From Agarophyton chilense (Eukaryota > Rhodophyta > Florideophyceae > Gracilariales > Gracilariaceae): 64,000 nt of DNA. Below, piece after piece: positions 45,446-58,144 of this stretch. Both the position numbers and the translations under genes were made by a program. The stretch spans positions 124,001-188,000 of the forward strand of contig JARGXX010000068.1 of the NCBI GenBank assembly GCA_030374765.1, in the 5' to 3' direction. Under the pieces are notes generated by a model, which did not search any database, was not told the DNA's origin, and worked only from the letters and a program-made list of their open reading frames with translations. The first letter of the stretch is position 1. Each line of letters opens with the position of its first letter.

Positions 45446-45758
45446 GTTGGCAAATCTCATGCTTTCTTCTCGACTGCGTAAAAAGAGAGGCAACTTGGCC
45501 TAGAGCTAAAGGAAGGGAATAGGCGCGCCGTAGAGCGGAAACGAGACCTTTCTCAGCTGCGAGGGTGAAGGGCCGTAGAGTGACGAAATTGCAGCGCGAA
45601 GGATCGGCGAGGCGCGCGGGGGCGGCAGTCGCGCGCGGAAGCAGCAGTAGCGCAGGGAGCGGCAGTAGCGCGCGAAGGCGACAGTGGCGCGGGGCGGCGG
45701 AAGTCACGCGACAAACGGCCTTGGCGCGGGAAGGCGCCATGGCGTTTCTGTGACCGAC
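45446..45758. repeat. spacer with GC-rich ~19-bp tandem repeat
   Basis: From about 45622 to 45738 there are some six degenerate units of about 19 bp built on GGCAGTAGCGCGCGAAGGC. They create spurious open frames on both strands (Ala/Arg/Leu-rich). No gene is called. Confidence 0.6.
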
Positions 45759-46203
45759 GTGAAGGAGCAACGATTACGGTTGAGATCTGTAAGCCGCTGG
45801 GCCCTGAGGTATCTTACAGACGACACGTGGAGAGGTCGACCTCAGGTGGACTCATGTAGATTATTAATTTATCTTAATTAGTGTAATAGATTAGCATTAC
45901 AGTGCCATGGAGATCCCAGCGCTTCGCGAGTACTTTTTACTTGGCTCGACTGACGCCTCTCCCTTAGAGGAAGGTAGGCACCGTTAGGATACTAAATAAT
46001 CCCCTTTGGTATATTAGTTCCACCAATTGGTCTTCAAGCCATCGATTCCGTAGCTCCAACCTGTATGACTACGCAGTAAACGCCAGATCATTGCACCAAG
46101 TACTCTGGGAGTACCGCCGTCAAGAATGCGAGCCTAGGGACCCGCTCTACCATGGTACCCCAGGTTGAGACCAGAACACTTACATACCAGGCATTGTGTT
46201 ACA
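45759..46203 (+). repeat. solo LTR, family 2
   Basis: About 445 bp, same family and orientation as the LTRs of element C, with tRNA-like boxes at 46124-46134 (B) and 46147-46157 (A). No internal region on either side. No clear target duplication. Confidence 0.8.
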
Positions 46204-46508
46204 GAAGTCGAAGATAGCGGGGGGGTCATCTCCCGAGAAATGGGTATCCCCTCTCTGGAAACTAAGCATCCGGTGATGCTTAGTTATCTTCTGGGCAACC
46301 CCTTTGGTAGATTCAGAGTTTTTTTATTCAGCCTATAGTTATTATAGTTGACCGCCTTTGTAAAAAAGTCATTCAATGAAGCGATCACCTGTAGGTCGGG
46401 ATCGTTGTTAGAATATGCCTCCGACTAGTCATACAGTTTGGTGTCACCCTCGCGGTTGTTCTTTTCCTTCATTACGACGGAAATTCTTCCAGGGTTCCTG
46501 TGAACCTC
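46204..46508. other. spacer between solo LTR and element C
   Basis: About 300 bp without a gene. Contains a perfect hairpin AACTAAGCATC-n4-GATGCTTAGTT at 46260-46285. Otherwise nothing recognised. Confidence 0.5.
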
Positions 46509-46930
46509 TGTGAAGGAGCGATGATAATGGTTAAGCCCTGTAACCCGCCGGGCCCTGAGGTTTCTTACATATGACACGTGGAGAGGTCGACCTCAGGTGG
46601 ACTCATCTAGATTATTAATTCATCATAATTAGTGTAATAGATTAGAATTGCAGTACCAGGGAGATCCCAGTGCCTCGCCAGCTTCTCTCTTTGATTAAGG
46701 TAGGCACCGTTAGGATACTAAATTACCCCCTTCGGTACATTAGTTCCACCAATTGGTCTTCAATCCATTGTTTCCGTAGCTCCAATCTGTAGGACTACGC
46801 AGTAAATGCCAGCCCATTGCACCAAGTACGCTGGGAGTGCCGCCGTCAAGGATTCGAACCTTAGGACCCGCTCTACCACGCTACCACAGGTCAAGACCCG
46901 TAGGCTGACCCATCCTGTCATTGCGTTACA
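46509..46930 (+). repeat. 5' LTR of element C (family 2)
   Basis: 422 bp, TGTGAAGG to GTTACA. tRNA-like pair on the minus strand: B box GGTTCGAATCC at 46850-46860 (perfect to the B-box consensus) and A box at 46873-46883. Confidence 0.92.
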
Positions 46931-46933
46931 TTT

Positions 46934-46950
46934 TGGTCTCCCGACTTAGA
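46934..46950 (+). other. primer-binding site of element C
   Basis: TGGTCTCCCGACTTAGA, identical over 17 bases to that of element A although the two families differ elsewhere. Confidence 0.8.
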
Positions 46951-49900
46951 CTGCTCTAGGAATAATTGAACCGAACCCTGCAACGAAGAATTATCCTGAT
47001 TTTAACCTTTGGTTTAATTTCCCAACGGACCAGAATTACAGAAGCAACCGCCATTATGGATGCAAGAAACACACCCAACCGACCAGACCATAAGACTCCT
47101 ACGGCAGAACCAGCTGCCACTGCAACGCCGACGATGTCACCTGAACCTCAGGTTGATATTGTTAGTGACTGCAGGAGCACGAGAAGCAAGCCGCAGTGAG
47201 TACTGACTCCCCTGGACGACACTGAAACGATTCACCGAGAAGCCATGGTTGCAGCGCGTTTACGAGAACGCCTCACCAGGGCCACCTCAAGGCCAGGATA
47301 ACCGCAAGGAGAACCCATTAAGACCGAAGTAATTAGAGAGAATGTTCCTAACGGGCTTGCGGACCTTCTCTTGCCCCGACTCCGCGAGATCTGCGCAGCC
47401 CATGTGGATTCCATTATGGACATGCGACTCGCCACGGCCATCGTTGACCATACGGATTTCCTGGTTACGCAAATCGTCCCCAAGGTCATGGAGTCTGAGC
47501 TATTCTTAGACTCCCTCAGTCAGGCCATTCAAGGAGCAGTCACCAGCCAGTCAGGCAACACGGTGCCTAGGACCACTTTACAAGTCAACCATCCGGCTTC
47601 CAAATGGAAAACCCCTACCGAATCCTCTGGAGTGGCGGCGTTTTGCGCATCTCGCCGAGAATACAATCAGTAAAACCCCATCGTGGGAAAATCTAGGAGC
47701 AGAAGAGAAGCTCCACGTCTAGAAGAGAGACCACCCGCCCCACTGGATGGATTATATGAGTTACAGCGACCTCAGGGCTGCATCGGATCTGATAGAGAGA
47801 TCGATCCTTTAGGTCCCTATTCCGCTGGAAAGAAAAAAAGCAACCGCAGAAGAAATAAGAAAAGAGGTATCAAAAGAAGAGACCATTCGAACACGAGTGA
47901 TTCCGAATAGACCTCGACCTAAACGACCGACTCGGAAGTGAACGAGGCTGCCGTTCGAGGCCTCAGACGGGTGACAACAACCAACGAACTTTTGCTCAGG
48001 GTTCTAGACTACCGTAATTACCGGCTGGCCGACAGGTCCGCGAAATACTCTGGTTCGGTGGCTCGCAGAGTCCCCAAATGGGCCACACGCATGCAGCCAA
48101 CCATTACGGACAAGTTTTCGGGTTCCGATCCCATTGCTGTCCTTTGGTTTCTCAGTTTGTTTTGTACGGCTTGCGATCAGAACGGTGTCCACGAGGGCAC
48201 GGCTCTGTACCTTTTCCCATTGTTTCTTACAGAACGGGCGCGTGACGGAGTGGTTTCGAAGATATCTAGCACAACTGACCTCGTGGATGCTCAAGGTCGT
48301 GAGCTTCTCAGGTCATACGCTCAGGTTGTTCATCACCTCTTGGCAATTTACGCCACGGATGACGTCATAATGGATGCCCACAAGGAAGTAATATCCTTTA
48401 GGCAGAGCTCCAACATGACCGAATCGGCTTTCGCAGGCGACCAATAGACGACGGCTTACAGCTGTGGAAACTTGTTCTCAGAAGGACGGCTTAAACGACA
48501 CTTCATCGCGGGATTGCTACATGCCATTCGGACACATGTGCGAAATTACCACACGGAAAACGAGCAATACTCCTTCCAAAGGCTCGCTTCCAACACCGAG
48601 GGTTATGTCAAAACCTACAGGACCTCCAGGCGCAACGCTGATATAACCAGATGACACTCAACTCCATTAGGTAAAGCTAACCAAGCCCATTTGGTTAGCT
48701 CCACGGAGTCGGACATCGATGCATTACTCTATCACGCCGATCCTGGAGATGTCCTCGAGGTCAATTTCAGTGCTCCTTCGTCCGGGTCCCCATCATATAC
48801 CTCTCAGGGAACTACAGCGACCACTGGACCACCCACACCCAAGTGTTCTCCCTTCCCGCCACGCAAGGACGTTTTTGTTCGCTGCCCAAGGGCTTGCTTC
48901 CTCCGCCTTTCCGTGACCTAACCTTGTGAATGTACGACTTATCTGCCTGAGGACGCACGAAAAAACGTCCCAGCCCTAAAAGAAGAGAATTACCAGGTGC
49001 GGAGATGCGAAGGAATGTATAACAGGGCACAGCAACAAACCACAGCGACCCCTGGAAGCTCACGCTATGCCACGCCGCCGGATACTCCGATCAAAGCCCC
49101 ACAGGTCTACGCCATTGTAGATCCTACGGACGACCCCTTGGAAGAACCCTATCCTCAGAAAGAGACGGAAACCCCATCGGAAAACTCCTAGAGGGACGCC
49201 ACGAGGCAAAGCCTCCCTCTTTAAGCCCCTGACTCAACCAATTGGACGGTCATGAGCCAAAGAGCTCCTCACCTCCCAATACGAACCACCCATAATAGAC
49301 CATTCAGGATGAACCACAATTGGAACACAGTAACGATCCTGTCTGTATCCTCAGGAAAGATAACTATAAAGTTCGAGTAAACGAAGGAATTCGTTCCAAC
49401 AACTCTCTAGTGACCACAGCTGTGTTGGACACAGGCGCTGGTCTCAACTTAGCCCATCCTAAACTACTCCCGCTAGGTTGGCAAGATTTCCTTCATGTAA
49501 TAATGACCCCAAGGATTACCAATGCATCAAGTAGACCAATGGACATTAAACGGATAGCACCACTTTACCTTCATGTAGGACAATTAAAAGTCCGCACGTG
49601 GTTCTTTGTATGTCCTAACTGGGGCGCTGAGGCAATCCTAGGGACCTCCTTTATCGATCGATACATCAAGGCCATTTATCCAGACCTTAGAAAAGTCGCG
49701 TTCTACCGAACACCTTCCATCTCCAGAACTGGTTCCGCCACAGGGCCAGAAGCTAACCGCAAACGAGCGGTTGTCTCCCAAAACACGAAGTCCAATAAGG
49801 TTCGCCTGTAAAAGACCATAACGATACCCCCGATGACCCAAATCGCTGTATCGGTCCATTACCTGTCCTCAGGTCTCGTAACGATTCAGAACCACCCGAA

Positions 49901-52900
49901 AAAGGTTCGGAAGCACCCTAACTTGATAACAAATGGAGTAATGGACATTCACTCCAACACGTCCTTTTTGGTCACAATCGGCAACTTCCGAGATAAACCC
50001 GTGCGGTTACCGAAAGTTACAGTGATTGGTATCTTTCTCCCCGCGCCCATGGTCACTATGGAGGCCCACATGGATAACCTTGCGAAGCCAACTCCCTACG
50101 AGGACGTCGACTCCTGGGAGGGGACGGTCGCTATTGGCGCAGGTTTCGAATCCTATAGGCCCCAGGTACTTGATCTCATCAGGGAATACCAGGCCATCTG
50201 GTCAGATAGAATGGGAAAATTAAGAGCAACTACACACCGCATTGACCTTCAGGACGATGTTAGACCACAGTTCTAGCACCCGTACCGTACCGTCCTTGAA
50301 GGTAGGGAAATTGTCACCGACCAGATGGACAAGATGTGCCAAGCTCAAGTCATAGAGCGGGCGCCTCCAAACCAATCCAAATTGGCAAGTCCTTTTGTCC
50401 TTGTGGCGAAGAAAGATGGCTCCGTTAGGTCCTCTTTCGACTACAAGAGCTGAACGCAGTAACCAAAAGGGACTCATACCCGATACCTCACATGGACGAC
50501 TGTCTGGATTCCTTAGGCGAAGCTGTCTTATTTACCAAACTGGACGCTAACTCGGGATATTGGCAAATCCCTTTGGTCGAAGACACGAGAGCGCTGACAA
50601 CCTTTAGCACCCATGAAGGTCTGTTCGGATTTACTCGAATGCCTTTTAATTTGAAGAATGCACCAGCCACTGTCCAAAGGGTAAAGGACATTATACTGTC
50701 CAGAGTCAAATGGAAGTTTTCCCTGGTCTATTTGGATGACGTTATAATATTCTCACGGACCGTAAAGGAACACCTTCGCCACGTGAAGAAGGTGCTAACA
50801 ATCCTGCAGGACTCCGGAGTAACACTGAAACTCCGAAAATGTGCCTTCTTCCAGGCCTCGGTGGATTATCTCGGTCACGTCGTCCTTCCAGGAAATCTAA
50901 AGGTGGAAACACGGACAAAAAATGCGATTCGCCAGGCTAAGCCTTCAAGGAACCACACGGAACTACAATCCTTCGTGGGCTTGTGCAACGTTTACCGCCG
51001 GTTCATCCAAGGGTTGGCCAAGATCTCGGCCTCTCTCAACGCGATGCTGAAGAGGAGAACACCTTCGGAGTTCGAAGCCCTTACAGACGACCAGTACGAG
51101 GCATTTCAGATCCTAAACGACAAATTTCTGAACCCACCTATATTGGCTCTACCAAAGCCCAATAGGCCCCTTGTTCCGGATACGGACGCTACTGATGTCC
51201 AGGTGGGATGTGCACTGCTACTGGAACAAGAATTACGGAATGACAATCGACCTATTGGATATTGGAGCAGAACGCTCACCAGCACGGAGCGAAACTACTG
51301 TACAACCGAAAAGGAATGTCTTGCCATAGTATGGTCCGTATTGGCACTCCGTTCTTACCTTGAGAGAACTAGGTTTACCATTAAGACAGAGCACGACTCA
51401 CTCCCCTGGTTACTCAATATGACCGATGCATCAAGTCGCCTCGCTCGGTGGCGCCTCAGGCTGTCAGAATATGACTACGAGATAACCCATAAGCCAGGCA
51501 TTAAGCAGCAGGCAGTAGATGCCCTCTCGCGAATCATTACCTACGGAACTGATGACACTCCATTGGACGACCTAATTCCTACCCCTTTAAAAGATGATGG
51601 ACCTCAGGGTTATACGGAAACAGATGACCTTATGGGTAAGGTCCAATCGGATGATCCTGATGTAAGGGAGGATGATGTATACCTATTGGACTGGGAAACA
51701 GTACCGCCCAATTTGCTACCACTTCAGGTTAATGCGATAGCCCAGGACGAGAAAGAGCTCCTCTTTATAATTATTAAAGAACTCCTACAGGCGCAGGTCG
51801 AAGACGAGTAGGGCAAGGAAACGGCCTAATTGGTAGGAATCCCTGGATTCCTATTTGACTATGACTGATTTGGACTACTGTGTCGCCGCGCACCGCTGAC
51901 GGCCGCACTCCAACGGGTAATAACAAGTTCGCCAAGAGCGCGATTACTATACCTCGCCCATTTTCTTTGCTCGGCTGGTCACCCTCGAGGCCGGCAAATG
52001 TACCATATGCTAAGGAAGTTCTTTTACTGGCTACTTATGGCGCAAAACCTATGGCCAACCGCACGGAACTGTACATCGCGCTTACAAATCCGAAGGTCTG
52101 GCGCCAACCATAAGGCCAAATTGAAGCTCTTCCCCGCTGCAGGTCCGATGGAATCTATCGCAATGGATATATTTGGGCCTTTGCCTAAGTCGTCCCATAT
52201 AAAATGGTTTGTCTTGGTTAGAACCGATAGGTTTAACAAGCTTACCCGAGCCCTGACCTTATCGATGATAACAGCCACGAATGTTCCTACCTCCTTCGTT
52301 TCTCACTGAGTATACCCATATGGCATGCCACTCTACATCCTTACGGATAACGGCAGCCAGTTTGTATCCAAATTCTTATAGCACGTTTGTGCTTTCTTAG
52401 GTATAAAACATGGTACCACCATAGCGTACCACTTTCAACCCAATTGCCAAGGCCAACGCTTCAACTGCACCCTTCTAGACCGATTGGGTAACTACGTATC
52501 GGAGTACCAATTGGACTGGGACGACTACGTTGAGCCACTGATTTATGCTTACAACACGCAAGTGCATGCTTCCACGGGGAAAACACCTTTCGACTTAACG
52601 CTAACGAGAGTGGCGCCGCCGATAGCTGTTGACCTTCAAGAGTCTATCATACCCCAGGACATAACCGAAGGGATGAATCTTACCCAGGCGAAGCGCTACT
52701 CGCGACGACGCATCAACCGCAGTATCCAATCGGCTATATCGATACTGACCAAGGGCCAACGGCGTTACAAGGTCAATTTCGACAGGGCCGTTTGCAACAC
52801 ACCTACCTTTAGGAAAGGAGAACTTGTTAACCTGGACCGGGCACCGAAGGACAGTGAGAAACTCGAGGACACTACGCGCAAGCTCCCACTCCACTCTACG

Positions 52901-53639
52901 GGACAATACAAAGTCCTTAAGGCCAATCAACATACCATTACGTTAGTAATTGATGGCCTACAGGACACCGTATCTATTGATCAGATGACACTAGCTCCCA
53001 GCTCCCCTGCATCACCAAAGTCCCAGTCCCCTGGCCCAACGGAATCACTACGACTTAAGGTCGACGCTCAAGTCCCCACACCCTCTAAGGCAGTTTCCTC
53101 GGACATGACTAGCCCCATGGACTCGATGGTCAATGCCAATGACAATGATCCATCTCCTCCAATTGACTCGGATGGATTCGCCCCTCTGGACCACACTCTT
53201 CTGCCAGAGAATGAATATCAACCGGAGTATGTGATGGAGCGCACCATCCCCATTGGTCGGGGAGAAGACGTAACTATGCGCTATCAGGTCCGTTAGTTAG
53301 GCTACACACCTGAAGAAGACATTTGGTAAAAGCCTCAAACCATTCCGACTAATTTTATCGCCCGCTATTGGCGCAAAATCGGCAGCATAGAGCGCAGCCT
53401 TCAGGAAAGGGCAACCATTGGCCCGTGTAATACCAAAACGCCTCCGAACACGACAGCTCGCCGAAGCACGACGTTTCGTCGTAGCTCCCGCATCAGGGAA
53501 CAATGTCAGTCCTTCAGCGACACCTGAGGAAGACCCGAGACGCTCTCAAAGATTGACACGGTCCATGGGCACGCACATTTTAGATACCATAAAGACCTTG
53601 GGAAAGCACAAGCACTACTTTGTTTAACTTACTTGAGTA

Positions 53640-56030
53640 ACTAGCAGAGGCCTAACAGCCCTCCATATGACCTCAAGGTTCGCAGAAGCGCTTCGAACAC
53701 CAACAGGGCTCATAGGGGGCGGAGCAAGAGTAGCGCCGTCGTCCTCATTGGAACCTACAAGAGCAAAACCGGGATTCAGGTCACCTGAGGAGCCATGTGG
53801 ACCACTAGGAACGGCCCAAGCGAGCCTAGCGCGCTTCTTTGGCGGAGATTCACTTGAAGAACTATTGTCACCATCGGAACCCTCCCGGTCACTCAAATTT
53901 AGACCATACTAGGCATCGAAGTCCGGAGTACCCTTCTGAGACATCACTTGGGCATTCTGCTGCAGGATATTGACCATGGCGGTCTTCAGATCCTGACCCT
54001 GTTGGACTACCGCGGCGTAGAGCGCCGAGCAACGCGCCCAGGAGCCAGCCACCCTCAGTACTTTCGTGATGTCCACCGAGGCAGTGATTTCAATGGTACG
54101 GCTGACATGACGGGGATCCGTGGCTGTAGCCGTGACCGAAGCAGTAAAGTGTGGCAACGGAGAGGACGGAGCGATATCGACGCGCCCAGTGGACATTTGA
54201 GCCAGAGCATCACCTAAAGTACTTTCCATCTGGTTTGTAACCTCGCCAGGAGGGATGTCTCCTTGGGCGACGGGTGGTTCATAAGAGAGTTTATCCTGAG
54301 GAGCAGCGCTCGGAGGAGCTGGAGGGGGGGAAGCGATCGGTAACACCATAGTGGATTCGATCGGAGAATTAATGACCTCTACGGGTGAGAAGAAGGGATC
54401 TTCACCGAAGGCCTCTCCATCGGATATACCAGCGGGAACCACGGGCGTGGCTTTCACATCAGTCTCAAAGCCCAGGGGATCGAATCCAATGGGCTTTGGA
54501 TGAAAGTCGGGCACATGACGCCTTGGGATTTTCGATAGTTGATTCCTGAAAGGCTTGGCGGGATAGGCAAGAGTGTCTCCCCGACCCTGCGGATGTAGCG
54601 GAACGGGCGTGAATGAGTTCGTATCGTGGTCATAACAAAGGAACCCGGAAGTCTTGCCCTACTCCACCTGTAAGACATGATTGAAAAGGGCCTTCGTCTC
54701 CTCGACGTCGAACTGGGACCTACGGAGGATATTCTGGATGCTCAGGCTCCTTAGAAAGCTGATCATGATGTCCGGGAGCGGGATTAGGCGACCTCGAGGA
54801 CCGAGTATGTTCTTGTCATATCATACCCTCCAATCCTCTGAACGGACATTACAACGGACTCCGTACTTCGCGGTATCCGTGAAGGCCATAAGAGACAGCA
54901 CGCTGAGCTCAACGAAGAATACCTCGCAGGACAGCCAGGACCTCCGGTCATTGTCGTCGCCCATGAGCTGGGATGAGTGGTACGCCACCAGAGACGGCGT
55001 GGGAACCAAAAGGAGTGGCGAGCCCCGCCAATACATGGCCCATTGATTCTCATCCTCGGGGGGAAGCGAAAGATTTAACGGATGACGTTTGTCTGCGCTA
55101 ATGTCGTGAAACTCCACCTGCTTCCAATAAAAGAAGAATCCCAGGGATTAACGCAAACGACAGTCAAGCTCATGCATCACGTTTTAATGGAATCTATTGG
55201 ACATCCAGAACAGGCGGTCATACGGCGGTCGAATGCATATGAGCGCCAAGAGGTTTTGACCCGCCAGGAGAAATCTCACATGAGGCGAGATGAATTATTT
55301 GTATAGGTCCGAAAGGAGTTCGTTCATCCTGAACTTATACTTGGCTTTCTCCTCGCAGCGAAAGTACGTCATGTCCGCTTGGATGAGGCTGCGACAGCGC
55401 GTCGCCGAAAGCGGATCCACAGGACAATGTAACCACCGTTTGTACCAATAGACGCTGCGCGCGTTCTTACTGACCCTCCGGAAATCTGGTATCTTGGCGA
55501 ACCTCCGGGCGTCGAGATACATATGGCAGAACCTTTGCTATTCTTCCACAGAAGACGGGAGAATGGCATGACGCACTGCCCGCGGGTTTCGTCCAATTGT
55601 ATGGTCATAGCGGTCTCCGGGACGTTTGTAGGCCACTTGGTATCCCGAGGAGCTCCCCGTTTGGTTATTTGAAACCATTGTGCCGCTGTTCACAAGCTGG
55701 TACGCCGGGAAATGGACGGGAAAGCCGACGAAAGTGACATAGTCTGAAGGGAGAACGGCGTATCCGACGGACTTATAAGGCGAGTTCGGAATTGCACGCG
55801 ACCATTAGAAAAGTGTAACGATGAGAAGAAGAACAGAATTGGTCTGAGCGGACTGACGGACGTAAACCACGGTGAACGAAGCGCGGAGGGTCGACTAAGG
55901 AAGAGTGGAGACTAAGAACGGCCCCAATGACTATCGGGGGAGAATAAGCCAAGGGACCATGGCGCTGCCGCGCCACGAAAAATACGCCGGCGATGTGCCT
56001 ATGGCCAGTGTCCACGGCGCGCGGGAGTTT
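53640..56030 (-). mobile_element. Element C antisense frame (broken)
   Basis: Minus-strand coding remnant between the chromodomain end and the 3' LTR. Shares YDHTIGRNPRAVRHAILPS and LKTAMVNILQQNAQVMSQ with element B, and the basic PKKRARL cluster near its end. A middle stretch (GFDPLGFETDV, RLIPLPDIM) resembles the element A frame more loosely. Its C-terminal half stays open for about 200 codons. Broken; function unknown. Confidence 0.6.
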
Positions 56031-56225
56031 CATCCCTTAGGCAAATTAATTGCCACCCTGGTGCCAATGGTCAGCTCAAGCTGCCTCGTACCCCCGCAGG
56101 TGATGATGACGAGACGTCCCGTCGCGCCCTCTGGTCCTGGGAGCAAATAAGCGCTCACGTCCCCTGGGTCAGTCATGAGTCAATCTGGACTTTCCTGTGA
56201 GGCTCGAATCCTAAGGACGGAGATA

Positions 56226-56671
56226 TGTGAAGGAGCGACGATAATGGTTGAGATCTGTAAGCTGCCGGGACCTGAGGTATCTTACAGACGCCACGTAAAC
56301 TGGCCGACCTCAGCTGGACTCAAGTAGATTATTAATTTTTTTTAATTAGTGTAATAGATTATCATTACAGTGCCAGGGAGATCCCAGCGCCTCGCCAGTA
56401 CTATTTACTTGGCTCGAGTGACGCTTCTCCTTTAGATTAAGGTAGGCACCATTAGGATACTAAATTACCCCCTTCGATACATTTGTTCCACCAATTGGTC
56501 TTCAAGCCATCGTTTTCGTACCTCTAATCTGTAGGACTACGCAGTCAACGCCAGCCCATTGCACCAAGTACTCTGGGAGTGCGGCCGTCATGGATTAGAA
56601 CCTTAGGACCCGCTCTACCACGCTACCACCGGTCGAAACCAGTACGCTGACCCAACAGTCATTGCGTTACA
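56226..56671 (+). repeat. 3' LTR of element C (family 2)
   Basis: 446 bp, TGTGAAGG to GTTACA, with tRNA-like boxes at 56592-56602 (B) and 56615-56625 (A) on the minus strand. Confidence 0.92.
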
Positions 56672-57359
56672 CAGACGGGAAGTTGGGTTGACAAAGCATA
56701 CCCTTGGGGCGGGAAGTTGGGCCTCGGGGGTTTCGGCCCACTTCACTTGGTGTGCTCAACTGGTCCTCTAGACTATCTAGGTTCTCTTCACATGCACTTC
56801 TCCTTGCGACTTCCTCCTTTGACACAAGGAGTAGAAGACGCATGAGGCACACCGAGACTTGCTTTAAAAGTCAACTGAGACCTTGAGAACCGGAACGGTA
56901 TCGACAGGGGGCTTGAACCAACTCGTGGAGCTGACTTATCACACCACTGAGCTGTGCCGTTCAGGGGATGTTGAAACCCCACGTGCACTGCTAAGCTCAT
57001 CGGGACGAGGTGCCTCGTCGTTCAGACTCATTTTCTGTGTAACTGCAAGGAAGTGGATTTGCTCCAGGCTCTTTGCGTTTTTCTTATTAGGAGAGGACAC
57101 TGAAGTGAGGGCTGCCTTGTCGCCTAGTGGGGTTACCCTGACAGAAGAAATCGCTGCACTGCATTTGGATCTGTAACATTTTCTGGGCGAGAGAAAACGA
57201 AATCCCTTGCACATAGGGAACAGAAAATGAAGAAGTAAGGAGTAAAGAAGGAGACCTCCACCTGTAGGGAACGTGCCAAACATACTACCCAACTGTCTCA
57301 CTAATGTCATATTATGCTGAGGCCGGCCTGTCTGCGGGAATGTTCAAAGCCTGCCAAGG
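56672..57359. other. leader or spacer before the copia-like element
   Basis: About 690 bp without a convincing gene. Holds a tRNA-like relic at 56893-56962. A 97-codon plus frame and a 123-codon minus frame overlap each other and match nothing known. Could include the worn 5' end of the copia-like element. Confidence 0.4.
56893..56962 (-). other. tRNA-like relic with A and B boxes
   Basis: The minus strand begins GAACGG and ends CCGTTC 70 nt later (six pairing bases), with AGCTCAGTGGT (A box, 56943-56953) and GGTTCAAGCCC (B box, 56909-56919) between. D- and T-stems do not close properly and the space between the boxes is too short for a full anticodon arm. It is not a working tRNA gene; it may be a SINE head or tRNA pseudogene. 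Confidence 0.4.
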
Positions 57360-57703
57360 GTATTCATGAACTCTATCAAAGGTAAGGCCTTGCAAGCAGT
57401 ATCAATCACTCAAAAGGGGTTCATCATGTCGATTAGAACCCTTGGAGAGGAGTCTGAGCTTGTTGGTGACAGTTTGAAGCGGATTTTTGCTGATATCTTT
57501 CCTCCCGCTACACTCTTTAGAGAAGACTTCCAAGACATGCCCACCATGTATCACTCACTCTGCCATTTCCTTGACTCAAGAGGACTTGGAATGCAACAGC
57601 ATAGCTCGAGGCGTATCGTAATGACTGTAGCTCCCAGTATATACGAGGATCCGGAAGATAAGGAAGCTGCTGTCCGTATAGCGTCCGCCACGGTAGCTGC
57701 TGG

Positions 57704-58144
57704 TGTGAAGGAGCGATGATAACGGTTGAGCCTTGTAAGCCGCCGGATGTATCTTACAGGCGCCACGTGGACAGGTCAACCACAGGTGGACTCATGTAGA
57801 TTATTAATTTATTTTAATTAATGCAATAGATTAGCATTACAGTGCCAGGGAGATCCCACCGCTTTGCCAGTACTATTTACTTGGCTCGACTGACGATTCT
57901 CCTTTAGAGTAAGGTAGGCACCGTTAGGATAATAAATAACCCTCTTTGGTATATTAGTTTCACCAATTTGTCTTCAAGCTATCGTTTTTATAGCTCCAAC
58001 CTGTAGAAGTACGCAGTAAACGCCAGCCCATTGCATTAAGTACTTTGGGAGTGCCCCCGTCAAGAATTCGAACGTTAGGACCCGCTCTACCACGCTACCA
58101 CCGGTCGAGACCCGTACGTTGACCTAACCAGTCATTGCGTTATA
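57704..58144 (+). repeat. solo LTR, family 2, inside copia-like gag
   Basis: 441 bp, TGTGAAGG to GTTATA. Flanks GCTGG and GCTTG agree at four of five bases, consistent with a worn target duplication. Copia-like gag sequence resumes on the far side. tRNA-like boxes at 58064-58074 (B) and 58087-58097 (A). Confidence 0.85.

Larger units (their letters stand above)
46509..56671 (+). mobile_element. Element C: broken Ty3/gypsy family 2 copy
   Basis: 10.2-kb plus-strand element, head to head with element B. Parts: 5' LTR 46509-46930, primer site 46934, gag about 46.96-49.2 kb, protease about 49.4-49.7 kb (LDTGAGLN), linker to about 50.28 kb, RT about 50.3-51.0 kb (YLDDVIIF), RNase H about 51.15-51.55 kb, integrase about 51.9-53.0 kb, chromodomain about 53.2-53.4 kb, antisense frame on the minus strand about 53.64-56.03 kb, 3' LTR 56226-56671. 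LTRs are nearly 90% identical by eye, so it is younger than B and older than A. It has well over ten breaks. Flanking 5-bp sequences do not match. Confidence 0.92.

Noticed and set aside
45420-45770. 116-codon minus frame rich in Ala, Leu and Arg
   Set aside because: Produced by the GC-rich 19-bp tandem repeat and overlapping the element B LTR end; no protein character.
46260-46285. Hairpin read as a bacterial-type terminator
   Set aside because: No T-run follows, and the genome is eukaryotic.
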